This document shows, piece after piece, positions 1-9,484 of a DNA stretch of 64,000 bases; positions within the stretch are counted from its first letter, which is position 1; the number at the start of each line of letters is the position of its first letter. This DNA comes from Roseicyclus persicicus (GTDB lineage: Bacteria > Pseudomonadota > Alphaproteobacteria > Rhodobacterales > Rhodobacteraceae), in contig NZ_JAAZQQ010000004.1 in NCBI RefSeq assembly GCF_012395815.1, positions 62,001 to 126,000 of the forward strand, given 5' to 3'. The notes beneath the pieces are model-generated. The model ran no database searches. It was not told where the DNA came from and was given only the letters and a program-made list of their open reading frames with translations. A program made the translations under genes and the position numbers.

Positions 1-614
1 TCGATCTTGAGGGTCAGCTTGTCGTAGTCCAGCACCTGGCCCTCGCGGGTCGGCTGCACCTCGTAGGAGACCTTCTTGACCGGCGAATAGATCGCGTCGA
101 TCGGGATCAGGCCGATGGGCGCGTCCTCGGGCCGGTTCTTGTCGGCCGAGACGTACCCCTTCCCGGTGTTGACGGTCAGCTCCATGTAGAGGTCGGCGCC
201 GTCGTCGAGGTGGCAGATCACGTGATCCCGGTTCAGGATCTCGATGCCGGCCGATTCCGAGATGTCGCCCGCGGTCACGACCTTGGGGCCCTTGGCCGAG
301 ATCGAGACGCGCTTGGGGCCGTCGACGTCCATGCGGATGGCGACGCCCTTGAGGTTCAGCACGATGTCGGTCACGTCCTCGCGGACGCCCGCGACTGAGG
401 AGAACTCGTGCAGGACGCCGTCGATCTGCACCGAGGTGATGGCGCCGCCCTGAAGCGAGCTCATCAGCACGCGGCGCAGCGCGTTGCCGAGCGTCAGACC
501 GAAGCCGCGTTCCAGCGGTTCCGCAACGACCGTGGCCTTGCGGGACGGATCGGTGCCGGGCTGGACAACCAGCTGAGTCGGCTTGATCAGTTCCTGCCAA
601 TTCTTGTGGATCAT
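1..614 (-). CDS. rpoA: RNA polymerase alpha subunit (5' part; C-terminus beyond window edge)
   Basis: Alpha subunit of RNA polymerase; it dimerises to nucleate assembly of the enzyme. The 204 visible residues begin [12 protein letters not shown] and contain the alpha N-terminal domain, including the conserved [18 protein letters not shown] assembly segment at about residues 36-53. The C-terminal DNA-binding domain lies outside the window, so the gene is cut by the edge and is not a pseudogene. A GGAGG Shine-Dalgarno stands 6 nt before the ATG at 614. It is the last visible gene of the rpsM-rpsK-rpoA operon. No rpsD lies between rpsK and rpoA, as is usual in alphaproteobacteria. Confidence 0.97.
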   Translation of the reverse strand, partial: MIHKNWQELIKPTQLVVQPGTDPSRKATVVAEPLERGFGLTLGNALRRVLMSSLQGGAITSVQIDGVLHEFSSVAGVREDVTDIVLNLKGVAIRMDVDGPKRVSISAKGPKVVTAGDISESAGIEILNRDHVICHLDDGADLYMELTVNTGKGYVSADKNRPEDAPIGLIPIDAIYSPVKKVSYEVQPTREGQVLDYDKLTLKI

Positions 615-724
615 GCGTCGCCTCCATTCTTGTGACGCGGGGATCCATCCGCGCCACGCTCGAGGATCAAAATGACGTCAGCGGGCCGCGCGAAACGCGC
701 AGCCCGCCGGAGAGAACCCGTAGA

Positions 725-1114
725 TCAGACGCGGCGGCGCTTGGGCGGACGGCAGCCGTTGTGGGCGATCGGCGTCACGTCGCGGATCGACGTGATCTGG
801 AAGCCGCAGGCGGCCAGCGCACGCAGCGCGGACTCACGGCCCGAACCGGGGCCCTGCACTTCGACTTCCAGCGTCTTGACGCCGTGTTCCTGGGCCTTGC
901 GGCCGGCATCCTCGGCGGCCATCTGGGCGGCGAAGGGGGTCGACTTGCGGCTGCCCTTGAAGCCCATCGTGCCGGCGGACGACCAGGAGATCGCGTTGCC
1001 CTGCACGTCGGAGATCAGGATCTTGGTGTTGTTGAACGAAGAGTTCACATGCGCAACGCCGGCGGCGATGTTCTTGGAAACCTTGCGCTTGGCGGGACGA
1101 CGATCGCGTGCCAT
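725..1114 (-). CDS. rpsK: 30S ribosomal protein S11
   Basis: Small-subunit platform protein S11, in contact with 16S rRNA near the mRNA exit and the E site. The 129-residue product has the family's [20 protein letters not shown] core and ends in the conserved [15 protein letters not shown] tail. Length matches bacterial S11. It lies 15 bp downstream of rpsM and 110 bp upstream of rpoA in one operon. Confidence 0.98.
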   Translation of the reverse strand: MARDRRPAKRKVSKNIAAGVAHVNSSFNNTKILISDVQGNAISWSSAGTMGFKGSRKSTPFAAQMAAEDAGRKAQEHGVKTLEVEVQGPGSGRESALRALAACGFQITSIRDVTPIAHNGCRPPKRRRV

Positions 1115-1129
1115 CTGCTGTGCCCTCCC

Positions 1130-1498
1130 TTACTTCTTCTTGCCGGCGATGGGCTTTGCGGGGCCCTTGCGCGTGCGTGCGTTGGTGTGGGTGCGCTGGC
1201 CGCGGACCGGCAGGTTGCGGCGGTGGCGCAGGCCGCGGTAGCAGCCGAGGTCCATCAGGCGCTTGATGTTCATCTGCACTTCGCGGCGCAGGTCGCCTTC
1301 GACGGTGTAATTCGCGTCGATGTGCTCGCGGATCTGCAGCACCTCGGCGTCCGAGAGCTCGTTCACGCGGCGGGCCTGGTCGATGCCGACGGCGTCGCAG
1401 ATGGCTTTGGCGGAGGTCGGGCCGATGCCCGTGATGTAGGTGAGCGCGATGGGAACGCGCTTGGCGGTGGGGATGTTGACCCCTGCGATACGTGCCAA
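1130..1498 (-). CDS. rpsM: 30S ribosomal protein S13
   Basis: Head protein S13, which forms intersubunit bridges and contacts the P-site tRNA through its basic tail. The 122-residue product starts [14 protein letters not shown], carries [13 protein letters not shown], and ends in the lysine/arginine-rich [14 protein letters not shown] extension. It is the first gene of the alpha operon here; a promoter candidate lies about 155 bp upstream (1653-1681), in the gap after adk. Confidence 0.98.
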   Translation of the reverse strand: MARIAGVNIPTAKRVPIALTYITGIGPTSAKAICDAVGIDQARRVNELSDAEVLQIREHIDANYTVEGDLRREVQMNIKRLMDLGCYRGLRHRRNLPVRGQRTHTNARTRKGPAKPIAGKKK

Positions 1499-1652
1499 GG
1501 TAATCTCGTCCTTTACGTTGCGAGCCCGTAGCGCCAGGCCCTTTTTTCACAACAGAGGGCCCCTGGCCGTGCAGGCCGAAGGACCCTGGTCTTCAGGTCG
1601 AAAGGCGGGGACCGGGTCCGCGCGCCATCCATGATTCCACGAGGGAAGCCGC

Positions 1653-1681
1653 CGTTTAGGCGGATTCGACCCGGGCGTCAA
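1653..1681 (-). promoter_or_regulatory. Promoter of the rpsM-rpsK-rpoA operon
   Basis: On the minus strand, TTGACG (1676-1681) and TAAACG (1653-1658) are separated by exactly 17 nt. The -35 matches 5 of 6 sigma70 consensus bases; the -10 is weak but has the TA...G form seen before the other ribosomal operons in this window. Transcription would start about 145 nt before rpsM. Confidence 0.55.
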
Positions 1682-1712
1682 GGCCGGGGCGCCCGCCTGT
1701 CAAGAGAAATCG

Positions 1713-1727
1713 GAAGCCCGGCGCTTC
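1713..1727 (-). terminator. Weak hairpin overlapping the adk stop codon
   Basis: A 5-bp stem (GAAGC/GCTTC, 5-nt loop) overlaps the end of adk and is followed on the minus strand by CGATTTCTC. The stem is short and the T-run poor, so this may be only a partial terminator between the spc and alpha operons. Confidence 0.3.
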
Positions 1728-2304
1728 AGTCCAGCAGCGCCGCGATCTCGGCCGCGACGGCGTCGATCTCGGCCAGCCCGTCGACGGCCTTGAGCAGCCC
1801 CTTGGCGTGGTAGTAGCCGATCAGCGGCGAGGTCTGCTTGTAGTAGGCCATCAGGCGGGTCCGAAGGCTCTCGGCGTTGTCGTCGGCGCGGACCGGCTGG
1901 CCGGCGGCGCGGGCCTGCTCGGCGCGGCCGACGATGCGGTCGACCAGCACCTCGTCGTTGACGCGCAGCTCGATCGCCGCGTCGATCCCCTGCCCCAGCT
2001 CGTCCAGCAGCCGCCCCAGCGCGTCGGCCTGGGCCAGCGTGCGCGGGAAGCCGTCGAAGATGAAGCCCTGCCCGCCCTGCGCCAGCTTTTCGCGGATCAG
2101 GCCGATGACGATCTCGTCGGTGACCAGCTCGCCCTTGGCCATCACCTCGGCCACGCGTTTGCCCATCTCGGTGCCGGACGCCTGCGCCTCGCGGAGCATG
2201 TCGCCGGTGGACAGCTGCACCAGCCCGCGGGTCTCGGTGAGGATGCGGGCCTGGGTGCCCTTGCCCGCGCCGGGCGGGCCGAGGAGGATGATGTTCAGGC
2301 TCAT
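1726..2304 (-). CDS. adk: Adenylate kinase
   Basis: Catalyses ATP + AMP = 2 ADP in the cytoplasm. The 192-residue product has the P-loop [10 protein letters not shown] at residues 8-17, the AMP-binding STGDMLR (about 32-38), and the FDGFPRT motif near 84-90. The LID is short and lacks zinc-binding cysteines, as in the short alphaproteobacterial form. The start overlaps the secY stop by 4 bp (ATGA), indicating translational coupling at the end of the spc operon. Confidence 0.97.
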   Translation of the reverse strand: MSLNIILLGPPGAGKGTQARILTETRGLVQLSTGDMLREAQASGTEMGKRVAEVMAKGELVTDEIVIGLIREKLAQGGQGFIFDGFPRTLAQADALGRLLDELGQGIDAAIELRVNDEVLVDRIVGRAEQARAAGQPVRADDNAESLRTRLMAYYKQTSPLIGYYHAKGLLKAVDGLAEIDAVAAEIAALLD

Positions 2305-3674
2305 CTGCGCGCCGGCCCTTTCCGCGGCTTGCGGTCGGCCGTCGACTTGCGGCCGCGCAGTTGCGATTTCTCGATCAGGCCCTCGTACTGGTGCGCCAGC
2401 AGGTGCGACTGGATCTGCTGCACGGTGTCCATGCCGACCGACACGATGATCAGGATAGAGGTGCCGCCGAAATAGGCCGTGATGGCCAGGTTCGTGCGCA
2501 CGATCTCGGGCAGGAGCACGACCAGCGCGAGGTAGGCCGAGCCGAGCACGAGGATCCGGTTCACCACGTATTCGAGGTATTCCGACGTCTTCTTGCCGGG
2601 GCGGATGCCGGGGATGAAACCGTTCTGGTTCTTCAGGTTGTCGGCCACGTCATCGGTCTTGAACGACACGTTGAGCGTGTAGAAGTAGGTGAAGAACACC
2701 ACCATGGTGGCGAAGAACGCCAGGTACAGCGGCTGGCCCGGGCCGAAGTTCGCCAGGATCCACGACATCACCGGCCCGCTTGCCTGACCGCCCGAGAAGG
2801 TGGTCAGCGTGGTGGGCAGCAGGAGCAGCGACGAGGCGAAGATCGCCGGGATCACGCCCGCCGGGTTCACCTTGATCGGCAGGTGGCTGGAGCCGCCGTC
2901 GTAGACCTTCATCCCGACCTGGCGGCGCGGGTACTGGATGTGGATCTTGCGCAGGGAGCGCTCCATGAACACCACGAAGAACAGGGTCGCGGTCAGCATC
3001 ACGATGACACCGAGGATCGCCGGGGTGGTCAGGGCGCCGGAGCGGCCGGATTCGAAGAACTGCGCCAGCGCCGCGGGGATTTCCGCGATGATGCCGACGA
3101 AGATGATCAGCGAGATGCCGTTGCCGATGCCGCGCTGGGTGATCTGTTCGCCCAGCCACATCAGGAACATGGTGCCGCCGACCAGGGTGATCACGCAGGC
3201 CGCGCGGAAGAACCAGCCGGGATCGGAGGCGAGGCCGCCCGATTCCATGCTGACGGCAAGGCCATAGGCCTGCGCGGTGGCCAGCAGCACGGTGCCGTAG
3301 CGGGTGTACTGGTTGAGCTTCTTGCGCCCGGCCTCGCCCTCTTTCTTCAGCTGCTCGAGGGCCGGCACCATGGCCGCCATGAGCTGCACGATGATCGAGG
3401 CCGAGATGTAGGGCATGATCCCGAGCGCGAAGACGCCCATACGGGACAGGGCGCCGCCGGTGAACATGTTCAGCACGCCGCCGAGGCCCGCCGCCGCCTG
3501 GTCGAAGAAGGCGCGCAGTTCCACGCCGTCGATGCCGGGCACGGGAATGTAGGTGCCGATGCGGTAGATGATCAGGAGACCGAGGGTGAACCAGATGCGC
3601 TGACGCAGCTCGGTCGCCCGACCGAACGCGCTCCAGCTCATGTTCGCGGCCATTTGCTCCGCTGCTGATGCCAT
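2301..3674 (-). CDS. secY: Protein translocase subunit SecY
   Basis: Channel-forming subunit of the SecYEG translocon in the inner membrane. The 457-residue protein is strongly hydrophobic with about ten membrane segments; the plug-region motif IPVPGID (about 42-48) and [12 protein letters not shown] further on are typical. I take the ATG at 3674 ([14 protein letters not shown]) rather than a longer in-frame start, because it matches family N-termini and is preceded by GAGAGG. The 133-bp gap before it contains a 7-bp G/C hairpin (3782-3799) without a T-run. Confidence 0.97.
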   Translation of the reverse strand: MASAAEQMAANMSWSAFGRATELRQRIWFTLGLLIIYRIGTYIPVPGIDGVELRAFFDQAAAGLGGVLNMFTGGALSRMGVFALGIMPYISASIIVQLMAAMVPALEQLKKEGEAGRKKLNQYTRYGTVLLATAQAYGLAVSMESGGLASDPGWFFRAACVITLVGGTMFLMWLGEQITQRGIGNGISLIIFVGIIAEIPAALAQFFESGRSGALTTPAILGVIVMLTATLFFVVFMERSLRKIHIQYPRRQVGMKVYDGGSSHLPIKVNPAGVIPAIFASSLLLLPTTLTTFSGGQASGPVMSWILANFGPGQPLYLAFFATMVVFFTYFYTLNVSFKTDDVADNLKNQNGFIPGIRPGKKTSEYLEYVVNRILVLGSAYLALVVLLPEIVRTNLAITAYFGGTSILIIVSVGMDTVQQIQSHLLAHQYEGLIEKSQLRGRKSTADRKPRKGPARR

Positions 3675-3807
3675 GTGGCCTCTCTCATGCGCAGTGCGCC
3701 GCGGGACCGGGTTGGGCGGTCCAGCGGCGCGCAAAATCCTTCAGGGCTATGTAGGCTGTGGCGTCACGGCCCACAAGCGTCGGGGGGCCGCAGCCCCCCG
3801 CACCGGA

Positions 3808-4281
3808 TCACTCCGCCGCAGCTGCCTGCGCGGTGGTCAGCGTGCCGCCGGCCTTTTCCACGGCCTCGACGGCCGATTTGGAGGCGCCGGTCACGGCGAT
3901 GGTCAGCTTGGCCGACACGTCGCCCTTGGCGAGCACGCGGACGCCGTCGAGCTTGCGGCGCACAAGGCCCGAGGCCACCAGCGCGTCCTCGGTGATCGCG
4001 GCCGAGGCGTCGAGCTTGCCGGCGTCGACGAACTTCTGGATCAGGCCCAGGTTCACGACGGCGTATTTCTTCTGGTTGGGCTTGTTGAAGCCGCGCTTGG
4101 GCAGACGCTGGTAGAGCGGCATCTGGCCGCCCTCGTAGGCGTTCAGCGCCACGCCCGAGCGGGATTTCTGACCCTTGATGCCGCGGCCGGCGGTCTTGCC
4201 CTTGCCCGAGCCCGGGCCGCGGGCGACGCGCTTGGCCTTCTTGGCGGCGCCGGGATTGTCGCGGAGTTCGTGAAGTTTCAT
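3808..4281 (-). CDS. rplO: 50S ribosomal protein L15
   Basis: Late-assembling 23S rRNA-binding protein. The 157-residue product starts [12 protein letters not shown], followed by the glycine/lysine-rich segment [20 protein letters not shown] (about 22-41) and the conserved [16 protein letters not shown]. The C-terminal alanine-rich end is slightly longer than in E. coli. Between rpmD and secY in the spc operon. Confidence 0.97.
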   Translation of the reverse strand: MKLHELRDNPGAAKKAKRVARGPGSGKGKTAGRGIKGQKSRSGVALNAYEGGQMPLYQRLPKRGFNKPNQKKYAVVNLGLIQKFVDAGKLDASAAITEDALVASGLVRRKLDGVRVLAKGDVSAKLTIAVTGASKSAVEAVEKAGGTLTTAQAAAAE

Positions 4282-4405
4282 GTCGCTTCTCCTCTGCCGG
4301 AACTGCCCCCGAAGCGAGATGGGCAGACGCGGCGTGTGTTCGTTGACGGGATCGGGCTGGGGCCATGCGCGGCCCCCGCCCCGTTCTGTCCGAAGGCGGG
4401 CTGGG

Positions 4406-4594
4406 TCAGCCGCGCTCCTCGATGATTTCCACCAGATGCGGGATCTTGGCGATCATGCCGCGGACCGAGGGGGTATCCTCCAGCTCGCGGGTCTTGTGCA
4501 TCTTGTTCAGGCCCAGGCCGATCAGGGTCTGGCGCTGGATCTCGGGGCGGCGGATCGGCGAGCCGATCTGCTTGACGACGATGGTCTTTGCCAT
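4406..4594 (-). CDS. rpmD: 50S ribosomal protein L30
   Basis: Small 62-residue 50S protein with the bacterial L30 pattern: [27 protein letters not shown] and the closing [15 protein letters not shown]. It starts 5 bp after the rpsE stop. A 124-bp gap, longer than most in this operon, separates it from rplO. Confidence 0.96.
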   Translation of the reverse strand: MAKTIVVKQIGSPIRRPEIQRQTLIGLGLNKMHKTRELEDTPSVRGMIAKIPHLVEIIEERG

Positions 4595-4599
4595 GGGTC

Positions 4600-5211
4600 T
4601 CAGGCCTCCTCGGCAACCTGGCTGGACGACGCCGGGGCGTCTTCACGCTTCGGCAGGATGTCGGCCACCTTCTTGCCACGGCGGGCGGCGACCAGGCGCG
4701 GCGAAGTCACGCTGGTCAGGCCATCGAGCGTGGCGCGGATCATGTTGTAGGGATTCTGCGAGCCGGTCGACTTGGCGACCACGTCCTTGATGCCCAGCAT
4801 CTCGAACACGGCGCGCATCGGGCCGCCGGCGATGATGCCGGTGCCTTCGGGCGCGGTCCGCATCACGACATTGCCGGCGCCGTGGTGGCCCTGCACGTCA
4901 TGGTGCAGCGTGCGGCCTTCCTTCAGCGGCACGCGGATGAGCTGGCGCTTGGCCTGCTCGGTCGCCTTGCGGATCGCCTCGGGGACCTCCTTGGCCTTGC
5001 CCTTGCCGAAGCCGACGCGGCCGCGCTGGTCGCCGACGACCACGAGGGCCGCGAAGCCGAAGCGCTTGCCGCCCTTCACGGTCTTGGACACGCGGTTGAT
5101 CGCGACGAGGCGCTCCGCGAATTCCGGGGTTTCCTCGCGCTCTTCCCGGCGACGGCCGCGACGCTGGTCGCCTCCACGCTCGCCGCGGTCTCTCTGTTCA
5201 CGTTCTGCCAT
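4600..5211 (-). CDS. rpsE: 30S ribosomal protein S5
   Basis: S5 lines the mRNA entry tunnel and contributes to decoding fidelity. 203 residues from the ATG at 5211 ([10 protein letters not shown]). An arginine/glutamate-rich extension of about 30 residues precedes the conserved [19 protein letters not shown] and the double-stranded-RNA-binding region; [15 protein letters not shown] follows. A longer in-frame start exists but its extra residues are not S5-like. Confidence 0.97.
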   Translation of the reverse strand: MAEREQRDRGERGGDQRRGRRREEREETPEFAERLVAINRVSKTVKGGKRFGFAALVVVGDQRGRVGFGKGKAKEVPEAIRKATEQAKRQLIRVPLKEGRTLHHDVQGHHGAGNVVMRTAPEGTGIIAGGPMRAVFEMLGIKDVVAKSTGSQNPYNMIRATLDGLTSVTSPRLVAARRGKKVADILPKREDAPASSSQVAEEA

Positions 5212-5360
5212 GGGATGGCATCCTTCCTGGTCGATGACGCGCGAGCGGCGCGCCTGTGGATCCGATCGCAGTGGCGGGAACATCCCGACCCTCGATCATC
5301 GGCGGGCCGGGGTCCGGCCCACGCAAATGGGGTGGGCGGGCAAGCTGCCCGCCATCCCCG

Positions 5361-5720
5361 TCAGAACTTCAGCCCGCCCTCGCGCGCGGCGTCGGCCAGA
5401 GCCTTCACCCGCCCGTGGAACAGGAAACCGCCGCGGTCGAAGAACACTTCTTCCACGCCAGCCGCCTTGGCGCGCTCGGCGATCGTGGCGCCCACCTTGG
5501 CGGCGGCCTCCACGTTGTTCTTGCCGACCACGCCCAGCGAAGGCTCCAGCGTCGACGCCGAGGCCAGGGTCACGCCCTGCAGGTCGTCGATCAGCTGGAC
5601 GCTGATGTTCTTGTTGGAGCGGTGGACGGACAGGCGCGGACGCCCGTTTGCCATCGCCTTGATCTTGTTCCGGTTGCGCAGGCGGCGCTTCTGGAACAGC
5701 TCTCTCTTGCTCAGTGCCAT
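5361..5720 (-). CDS. rplR: 50S ribosomal protein L18
   Basis: Binds 5S rRNA in the central protuberance. 119 residues from ATG 5720 ([20 protein letters not shown]); conserved [20 protein letters not shown] and the C-terminal [24 protein letters not shown] are present. A 149-bp gap separates it from rpsE; nothing coding was seen there. Confidence 0.97.
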   Translation of the reverse strand: MALSKRELFQKRRLRNRNKIKAMANGRPRLSVHRSNKNISVQLIDDLQGVTLASASTLEPSLGVVGKNNVEAAAKVGATIAERAKAAGVEEVFFDRGGFLFHGRVKALADAAREGGLKF

Positions 5721-5731
5721 TTGCGTCGCCC

Positions 5732-6265
5732 TTACTTCTTCTTGCCTTCCTTGCGGAAGATGTACTCGCCCTTGTAGCGGATGCCCTTGCCCTTGTAGGG
5801 CTCCGGCGCGCGCCACTCGCGGATGTTCGCAGCCACCTGGCCGACCAGCTGCTGGTCGATGCCTTCGACGACGATCTCGGTGTTCTTCGGGGTCGTGACG
5901 GTCACGCCGGCCGGAACATCGAAGTCGACGTCATGGCTGTAGCCGAGTGCCAGCTTGAGCACGGGCCCCTGGGCGTTCGCCCGGTAGCCGACGCCCTGGA
6001 TCTCAAGCTCGCGCTTGAAGCCCTGGGTGACGCCGGTCACCAGGTTCTGCACCATGGAGCGCGACATGCCCCACTGCTGGCGCGCGCGCTTGGACTTGCC
6101 GCGCGGCACGACCGACACGGCATTGTCCGCGACGCTCAGCGTGACGTCGTCGGTGGCGGTGAAGGTGCGGGTGCCCTTGGGCCCCTTCACCTCGATGGTC
6201 TGGCCGGAGACGGAGGCGGTGACCCCCGACGGCAGCTCGACCGGTTTTTTCCCAATACGAGACAT
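5732..6265 (-). CDS. rplF: 50S ribosomal protein L6
   Basis: Large-subunit protein near the factor-binding site. 177 residues, [15 protein letters not shown] at the N-terminus and the signature [24 protein letters not shown] at the C-terminus. The ATG at 6265 is chosen over a longer frame because the upstream residues are not L6-like. Between rpsH and rplR in the spc operon. Confidence 0.97.
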   Translation of the reverse strand: MSRIGKKPVELPSGVTASVSGQTIEVKGPKGTRTFTATDDVTLSVADNAVSVVPRGKSKRARQQWGMSRSMVQNLVTGVTQGFKRELEIQGVGYRANAQGPVLKLALGYSHDVDFDVPAGVTVTTPKNTEIVVEGIDQQLVGQVAANIREWRAPEPYKGKGIRYKGEYIFRKEGKKK

Positions 6266-6278
6266 GTGCCGTTCCTCC

Positions 6279-6671
6279 TCAGAACACGGTGCAGAGCACT
6301 TCGCCGCCGACATTGTGCGCGCGGGCGGAGGCATCGGTCATCACGCCCTTGGACGTGGAGACGATGGACACGCCCAGGCCCTGGCGGACCTGCGGAATGT
6401 CGCCAACGCCCAGATAGACGCGGCGGCCGGGTTTCGAGACGCGCTTGAGCTCGCGGATGACCGGGGCGCCTTCGTAGTACTTCAGGCTGATCTCGAAGGC
6501 CGGGTGGCCCTTGTCGTCGGTCTTGGGCTCGTAGCCGCGGATGTAGCCCTCGTCGGCCAGCACGTCGAGCACGCGGGCGCGCTGCTTGGAGGCCGGGGTG
6601 AGGACGGTGGACTTGCCACGCATCTGCGCGTTGCGGATGCGGGTCAGCATATCGCCGATAGGATCATTCAT
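6279..6671 (-). CDS. rpsH: 30S ribosomal protein S8
   Basis: Primary 16S rRNA-binding protein; in E. coli it is also the translational repressor of the spc operon. The 130-residue product has [18 protein letters not shown] and the C-terminal signature [15 protein letters not shown] cannot tell from this sequence whether the E. coli-type feedback operates here. Confidence 0.97.
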   Translation of the reverse strand: MNDPIGDMLTRIRNAQMRGKSTVLTPASKQRARVLDVLADEGYIRGYEPKTDDKGHPAFEISLKYYEGAPVIRELKRVSKPGRRVYLGVGDIPQVRQGLGVSIVSTSKGVMTDASARAHNVGGEVLCTVF

Positions 6672-6683
6672 CGGACGTTCTCC

Positions 6684-6989
6684 TTACCAGCTCGACTTGA
6701 CCATGCCGGGGATCTGGCCGTTCGAGGCCAGGTCACGCAGCATGATCCGCGACATCTTCAGCTTGCGGTAGTACGCCTTGGGGCGCCCGGTGAGCTGGCA
6801 GCGGTTGTGAAGCCGGGTGGGCGACGAGTTGCGCGGCAGCTTCGCCAGTTTCAGGCGGGCCTTGAAGCGCTCTTCCATCGGCTTCGATTCATCGGTTGCG
6901 ATCTCTTTCAGCGCGGCGCGCTTGGCGGCGTAGCGGGCCACCAGCTTCTGACGCTTGAGTTCGCGTTCCACCATGGAGACTTTTGCCAT
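6684..6989 (-). CDS. rpsN: 30S ribosomal protein S14
   Basis: Head protein S14 of the long type without the zinc-binding CxxC pairs: 101 residues, [16 protein letters not shown] and the conserved [20 protein letters not shown]. Only 12 bp precede rpsH. Confidence 0.97.
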   Translation of the reverse strand: MAKVSMVERELKRQKLVARYAAKRAALKEIATDESKPMEERFKARLKLAKLPRNSSPTRLHNRCQLTGRPKAYYRKLKMSRIMLRDLASNGQIPGMVKSSW

Positions 6990-7007
6990 GTGTCTATTCC
7001 CCTCGCG

Positions 7008-7568
7008 TCAGGCCGTGAACGGCATGTTGAAGTGCTTGAGCAGCGCCTTCGCCTCGGCGTCGGTCTTGGCCGTCGTGACCATGACCACGTCGATGCCCCA
7101 GACCTCGTCGACCTTGTCGAAGTTGATCTCGGGGAACACGATGTGTTCCTTGATGCCCATGCCGAAGTTGCCGCGGCCGTCGAAGGCGGGCTTCACGCCG
7201 CGGAAGTCGCGGATTCGGGGCATCGCGACCGTGATCAGGCGGTCGAGGAAGTCGTACATGCGGTCGCCGCGGAGCGTGACCTTGGCGCCCAGCGTCATGC
7301 CTTCCCGCACGCGGAAGCCGGCGATCGACTTCTTGGCGATGGTCGGCACGGCCTTCTGGCCGGCGATGGCGGTCAGGTCCTCGACGGCGGCCTTGGCCTT
7401 CTTCGAGTCGCGCACCGATTCCGCACCGCAGCCGATGTTCAGCACGATCTTGTCGAGCCGCGGGATCTGCATGTCGTTCTTGTAGCCGAATTCCTCCTTC
7501 AGCGCGGCCTTGACGGTCTCGCGGAAGTGGGCCTTCAGGCGCGGGGTATAAGTCGCGGTATCAAGCAT
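7008..7568 (-). CDS. rplE: 50S ribosomal protein L5
   Basis: Binds 5S rRNA and contacts P-site tRNA. 186 residues with [36 protein letters not shown] and the terminal [13 protein letters not shown]. Its start overlaps the end of rplX by 8 bp, which suggests coupled translation. Confidence 0.97.
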   Translation of the reverse strand: MLDTATYTPRLKAHFRETVKAALKEEFGYKNDMQIPRLDKIVLNIGCGAESVRDSKKAKAAVEDLTAIAGQKAVPTIAKKSIAGFRVREGMTLGAKVTLRGDRMYDFLDRLITVAMPRIRDFRGVKPAFDGRGNFGMGIKEHIVFPEINFDKVDEVWGIDVVMVTTAKTDAEAKALLKHFNMPFTA

Positions 7569-7872
7569 CGATCACGTCCCCCGTGGTCTTGGCGACGCGC
7601 ACCTTCTTGCCGTCTTCGATCTTGAAGCCGACGCGGGTGGGCTTGCCGTTCTTGTCCAGCAGCGCGAGGTTCGACAGGTCGATCGGCATCGCCTGCGGAA
7701 GGCGGCCGCCCTGGGAATTGGCGCTCTGCTTGGTGTGGCGGATGGCGATGTTGACGCCGTCGACGATGGCCTTGCCGTCCTTGGGCATGACGGCGGTGAT
7801 CTCGCCTTCCTTGCCCTTGTCCTTGCCGGCCAGCACGACGACCTTGTCGCCCTTCTTCAGCTTCGCAGCCAT
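7561..7872 (-). CDS. rplX: 50S ribosomal protein L24
   Basis: Early 50S assembly initiator. 103 residues with the KOW-type segment [20 protein letters not shown] near the N-terminus. Two adjacent starts are possible, GTG 7875 and ATG 7872. The ATG sits 7 nt from a GGAGG and overlaps the rplN stop by one base (TGATG), so it is preferred. Confidence 0.96.
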   Translation of the reverse strand: MAAKLKKGDKVVVLAGKDKGKEGEITAVMPKDGKAIVDGVNIAIRHTKQSANSQGGRLPQAMPIDLSNLALLDKNGKPTRVGFKIEDGKKVRVAKTTGDVIDA

Positions 7873-8240
7873 CACAGCACCTCCGGCGCGAGCGAGATGA
7901 TCTTCATGAAGTTCTTCGCGCGCAGCTCGCGAACCACGGGCCCGAAGATACGGGTGCCGACCGGCTCGTTGTTGTTGTTCAGGATGACGGCGGCGTTGCG
8001 GTCGAAGCGGATGGCGGTGCCATCTTCACGGCGCACTTCCTTGGCGGTGCGCACGACGACGGCCTTGCGGACGTCGCCCTTCTTCACGCGGCCGCGCGGA
8101 ATGGCTTCCTTGACGGAGACGACGATGATGTCGCCGACCGACGCATACCGGCGGTGCGAACCGCCGAGGACCTTGATGCACTGAACCTTCCGGGCCCCGG
8201 AATTGTCAGCCACATCCAGATTTGTCTGCATCTGGATCAT
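7872..8240 (-). CDS. rplN: 50S ribosomal protein L14
   Basis: 122 residues, [20 protein letters not shown] and the signature [20 protein letters not shown] with the final SLAPEVL. Universal 50S protein at the intersubunit face. Its stop overlaps the rplX start. Confidence 0.98.
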   Translation of the reverse strand: MIQMQTNLDVADNSGARKVQCIKVLGGSHRRYASVGDIIVVSVKEAIPRGRVKKGDVRKAVVVRTAKEVRREDGTAIRFDRNAAVILNNNNEPVGTRIFGPVVRELRAKNFMKIISLAPEVL

Positions 8241-8322
8241 TTGGTTTCTCCCGACGTCCGGGGCCGCCTTGTCAGGACATTGACCCCGGGGTTTCGATCA
8301 AACCGGATGGTGTCCGGGCGCG

Positions 8323-8556
8323 TCAGACGCGCTCGATCACCTCCCAGCGCTTGGTTTTCGACTTGGGCGCACATTCCTGGATACGAACGGTATCGCCCAC
8401 GTTGAACTGGTTGTTCTCGTCATGCGCCCGGTACTTCTTGGATTTCCGGATCGTCTTGGCGAGGACGGGGTGCTTGAAGCGGCGCTCGACCGACACGGTG
8501 ACGGTCTGGGCGTTCGCGTTCGAGGTGACGGTGCCTTGCAGGATACGCTTGGGCAT
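8323..8556 (-). CDS. rpsQ: 30S ribosomal protein S17
   Basis: 77-residue primary rRNA-binding protein: [13 protein letters not shown], the RNA-binding [20 protein letters not shown], and [18 protein letters not shown]. Follows rpmC by 4 bp; an 82-bp gap then precedes rplN. Confidence 0.97.
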   Translation of the reverse strand: MPKRILQGTVTSNANAQTVTVSVERRFKHPVLAKTIRKSKKYRAHDENNQFNVGDTVRIQECAPKSKTKRWEVIERV

Positions 8557-8560
8557 GGAC

Positions 8561-8767
8561 TCAGGCCTCCCCTGCGGCGGCGGCCGCCTTTTCGTTCAGG
8601 ATCGTCTTGACGCGCGCGGCGTCACGGCGGACGGCCCGCATGCGCGCGGTGTTCTCGAGCTGGCCGGTGGCCTGCTGGAAGCGGAGGTTGAAGGCCTCCT
8701 TCTTGAGCTGGACGAGCTGGTCACGCAGCTGGTCCGGCGTCTTCTCGCGAAGTTCGCTGGCGTTCAT
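8561..8767 (-). CDS. rpmC: 50S ribosomal protein L29
   Basis: 68-residue coiled protein at the peptide exit, docking site for trigger factor and [23 protein letters not shown] and [19 protein letters not shown] identify it; the ATG at 8767 fits family length. In most bacteria rpmC directly follows rplP. Here 1.5 kb of accessory genes and a terminator separate the two, so rpmC becomes the first gene of an independent spc-type operon. Confidence 0.96.
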   Translation of the reverse strand: MNASELREKTPDQLRDQLVQLKKEAFNLRFQQATGQLENTARMRAVRRDAARVKTILNEKAAAAAGEA

Positions 8768-8852
8768 CGCCTTGGTCCTTTCAACATCACGGGGACGCCC
8801 CATGCCACGCAGGGTCACGCCGATTCCCGTGGAGGTCGGTGAATAGAGGGCG

Positions 8853-8881
8853 CGGATAGGCGCTTTTGCCCGGGAAGGCAA
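8853..8881 (-). promoter_or_regulatory. Promoter of the rpmC-led (spc) operon
   Basis: Minus-strand TTGCCT (8876-8881), 17-nt spacer, TATCCG (8853-8858). It lies between the brnA stop and rpmC, where a new promoter is needed because a terminator follows rplP. The start point would be about 80 nt before rpmC. Confidence 0.5.
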
Positions 8882-8896
8882 GCACAAACCGCCGGG

Positions 8897-9151
8897 TCAG
8901 AGCCCCGCCGCCTTGCGCAGCGCCGCGTTGATGCGGCTCTGCCAGCCGGGGCCGTCCTTGCGGAAGGCCTCGATCACGTCGGCATCGAGCCGGATGGTTG
9001 TCTGCACCTTGGGTTGCAGGGCCTTCGGGCGGCCGCGCTGGACCTCGACCTTGGAGAAACGTTCGACCCAGTAAGGGGTGCTCATGTCCGGGATGTCATC
9101 GTCCGGCTCATCCCCCAAGTATCGGATCGTAGACTTTTCGTTCCCTTGCAT
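8897..9151 (-). CDS. brnA: BrnA-type antitoxin
   Basis: Antitoxin partner of the neighbouring BrnT. About 84 residues: an acidic N-terminal part followed by the C-terminal ribbon-helix-helix segment KVQTTIRLDADVIEAFRKDG and a short helix ending INAALRKAAGL, the DNA-binding layout of BrnA (COG3514). Family members bind toxin and repress their own operon. The gene overlaps the end of brnT by 44 bp. Two ATGs compete: 9157 lies 1 nt from GAGG, 9151 lies 7 nt from it, so 9151 is preferred. Confidence 0.85.
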   Translation of the reverse strand: MQGNEKSTIRYLGDEPDDDIPDMSTPYWVERFSKVEVQRGRPKALQPKVQTTIRLDADVIEAFRKDGPGWQSRINAALRKAAGL

Positions 9152-9383
9152 TGGCATGCCTCATGCTGATGATCCGCGCCGCCCCGTCCCTTTCGGTCCA
9201 GATCACGAAGACCATGCGTCCGTCCAGATAGCCCACGGTCGAGTACCTAGTCTCTCCGTAGTCGCGACGGTCGTCGACAACGGTCATGTTACGGCCAGTC
9301 AGGACGATGGCGGCATCTGCCATGTCGAGACGGCGTTCGATGAGCGTCCGCGCCCGCTTCTCAGGGTCGAAGACGACCCTCAT
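9108..9383 (-). CDS. brnT: BrnT-type ribonuclease toxin
   Basis: Type II toxin of the RelE-like fold; characterised BrnT proteins are RNases that stop translation. 91 residues starting MRVVFDPEKRARTLIERRLD, with the family pattern D-R-x-Y-G-E-T-R (about 38-46), G-x-x-V-x-W-T-x-R, and the basic IISMRHANARERKVYD near the end that carries the presumed catalytic residues. All expected elements are present, so it looks intact. The order toxin-then-antitoxin is the usual one for brnTA. No strong Shine-Dalgarno precedes the ATG. An AT-rich patch (9384-9410) just upstream may hold the promoter. Confidence 0.87.
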   Translation of the reverse strand: MRVVFDPEKRARTLIERRLDMADAAIVLTGRNMTVVDDRRDYGETRYSTVGYLDGRMVFVIWTERDGAARIISMRHANARERKVYDPILGG

Positions 9384-9484
9384 TTTCTGTTACTACAATA
9401 AATAAGCATCCCCGTCCATGCCGGCAAGGGCCATGCGGGGAGTTCTGCGCGGGTTTGGCTAAGGCGGGGTTAACGGCGCCGCCG

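Noticed and set aside
3782-3799. Terminator between rplO and secY
   Set aside because: A 7-bp all-G/C hairpin without any T-run inside a conserved operon; probably only a local structure.
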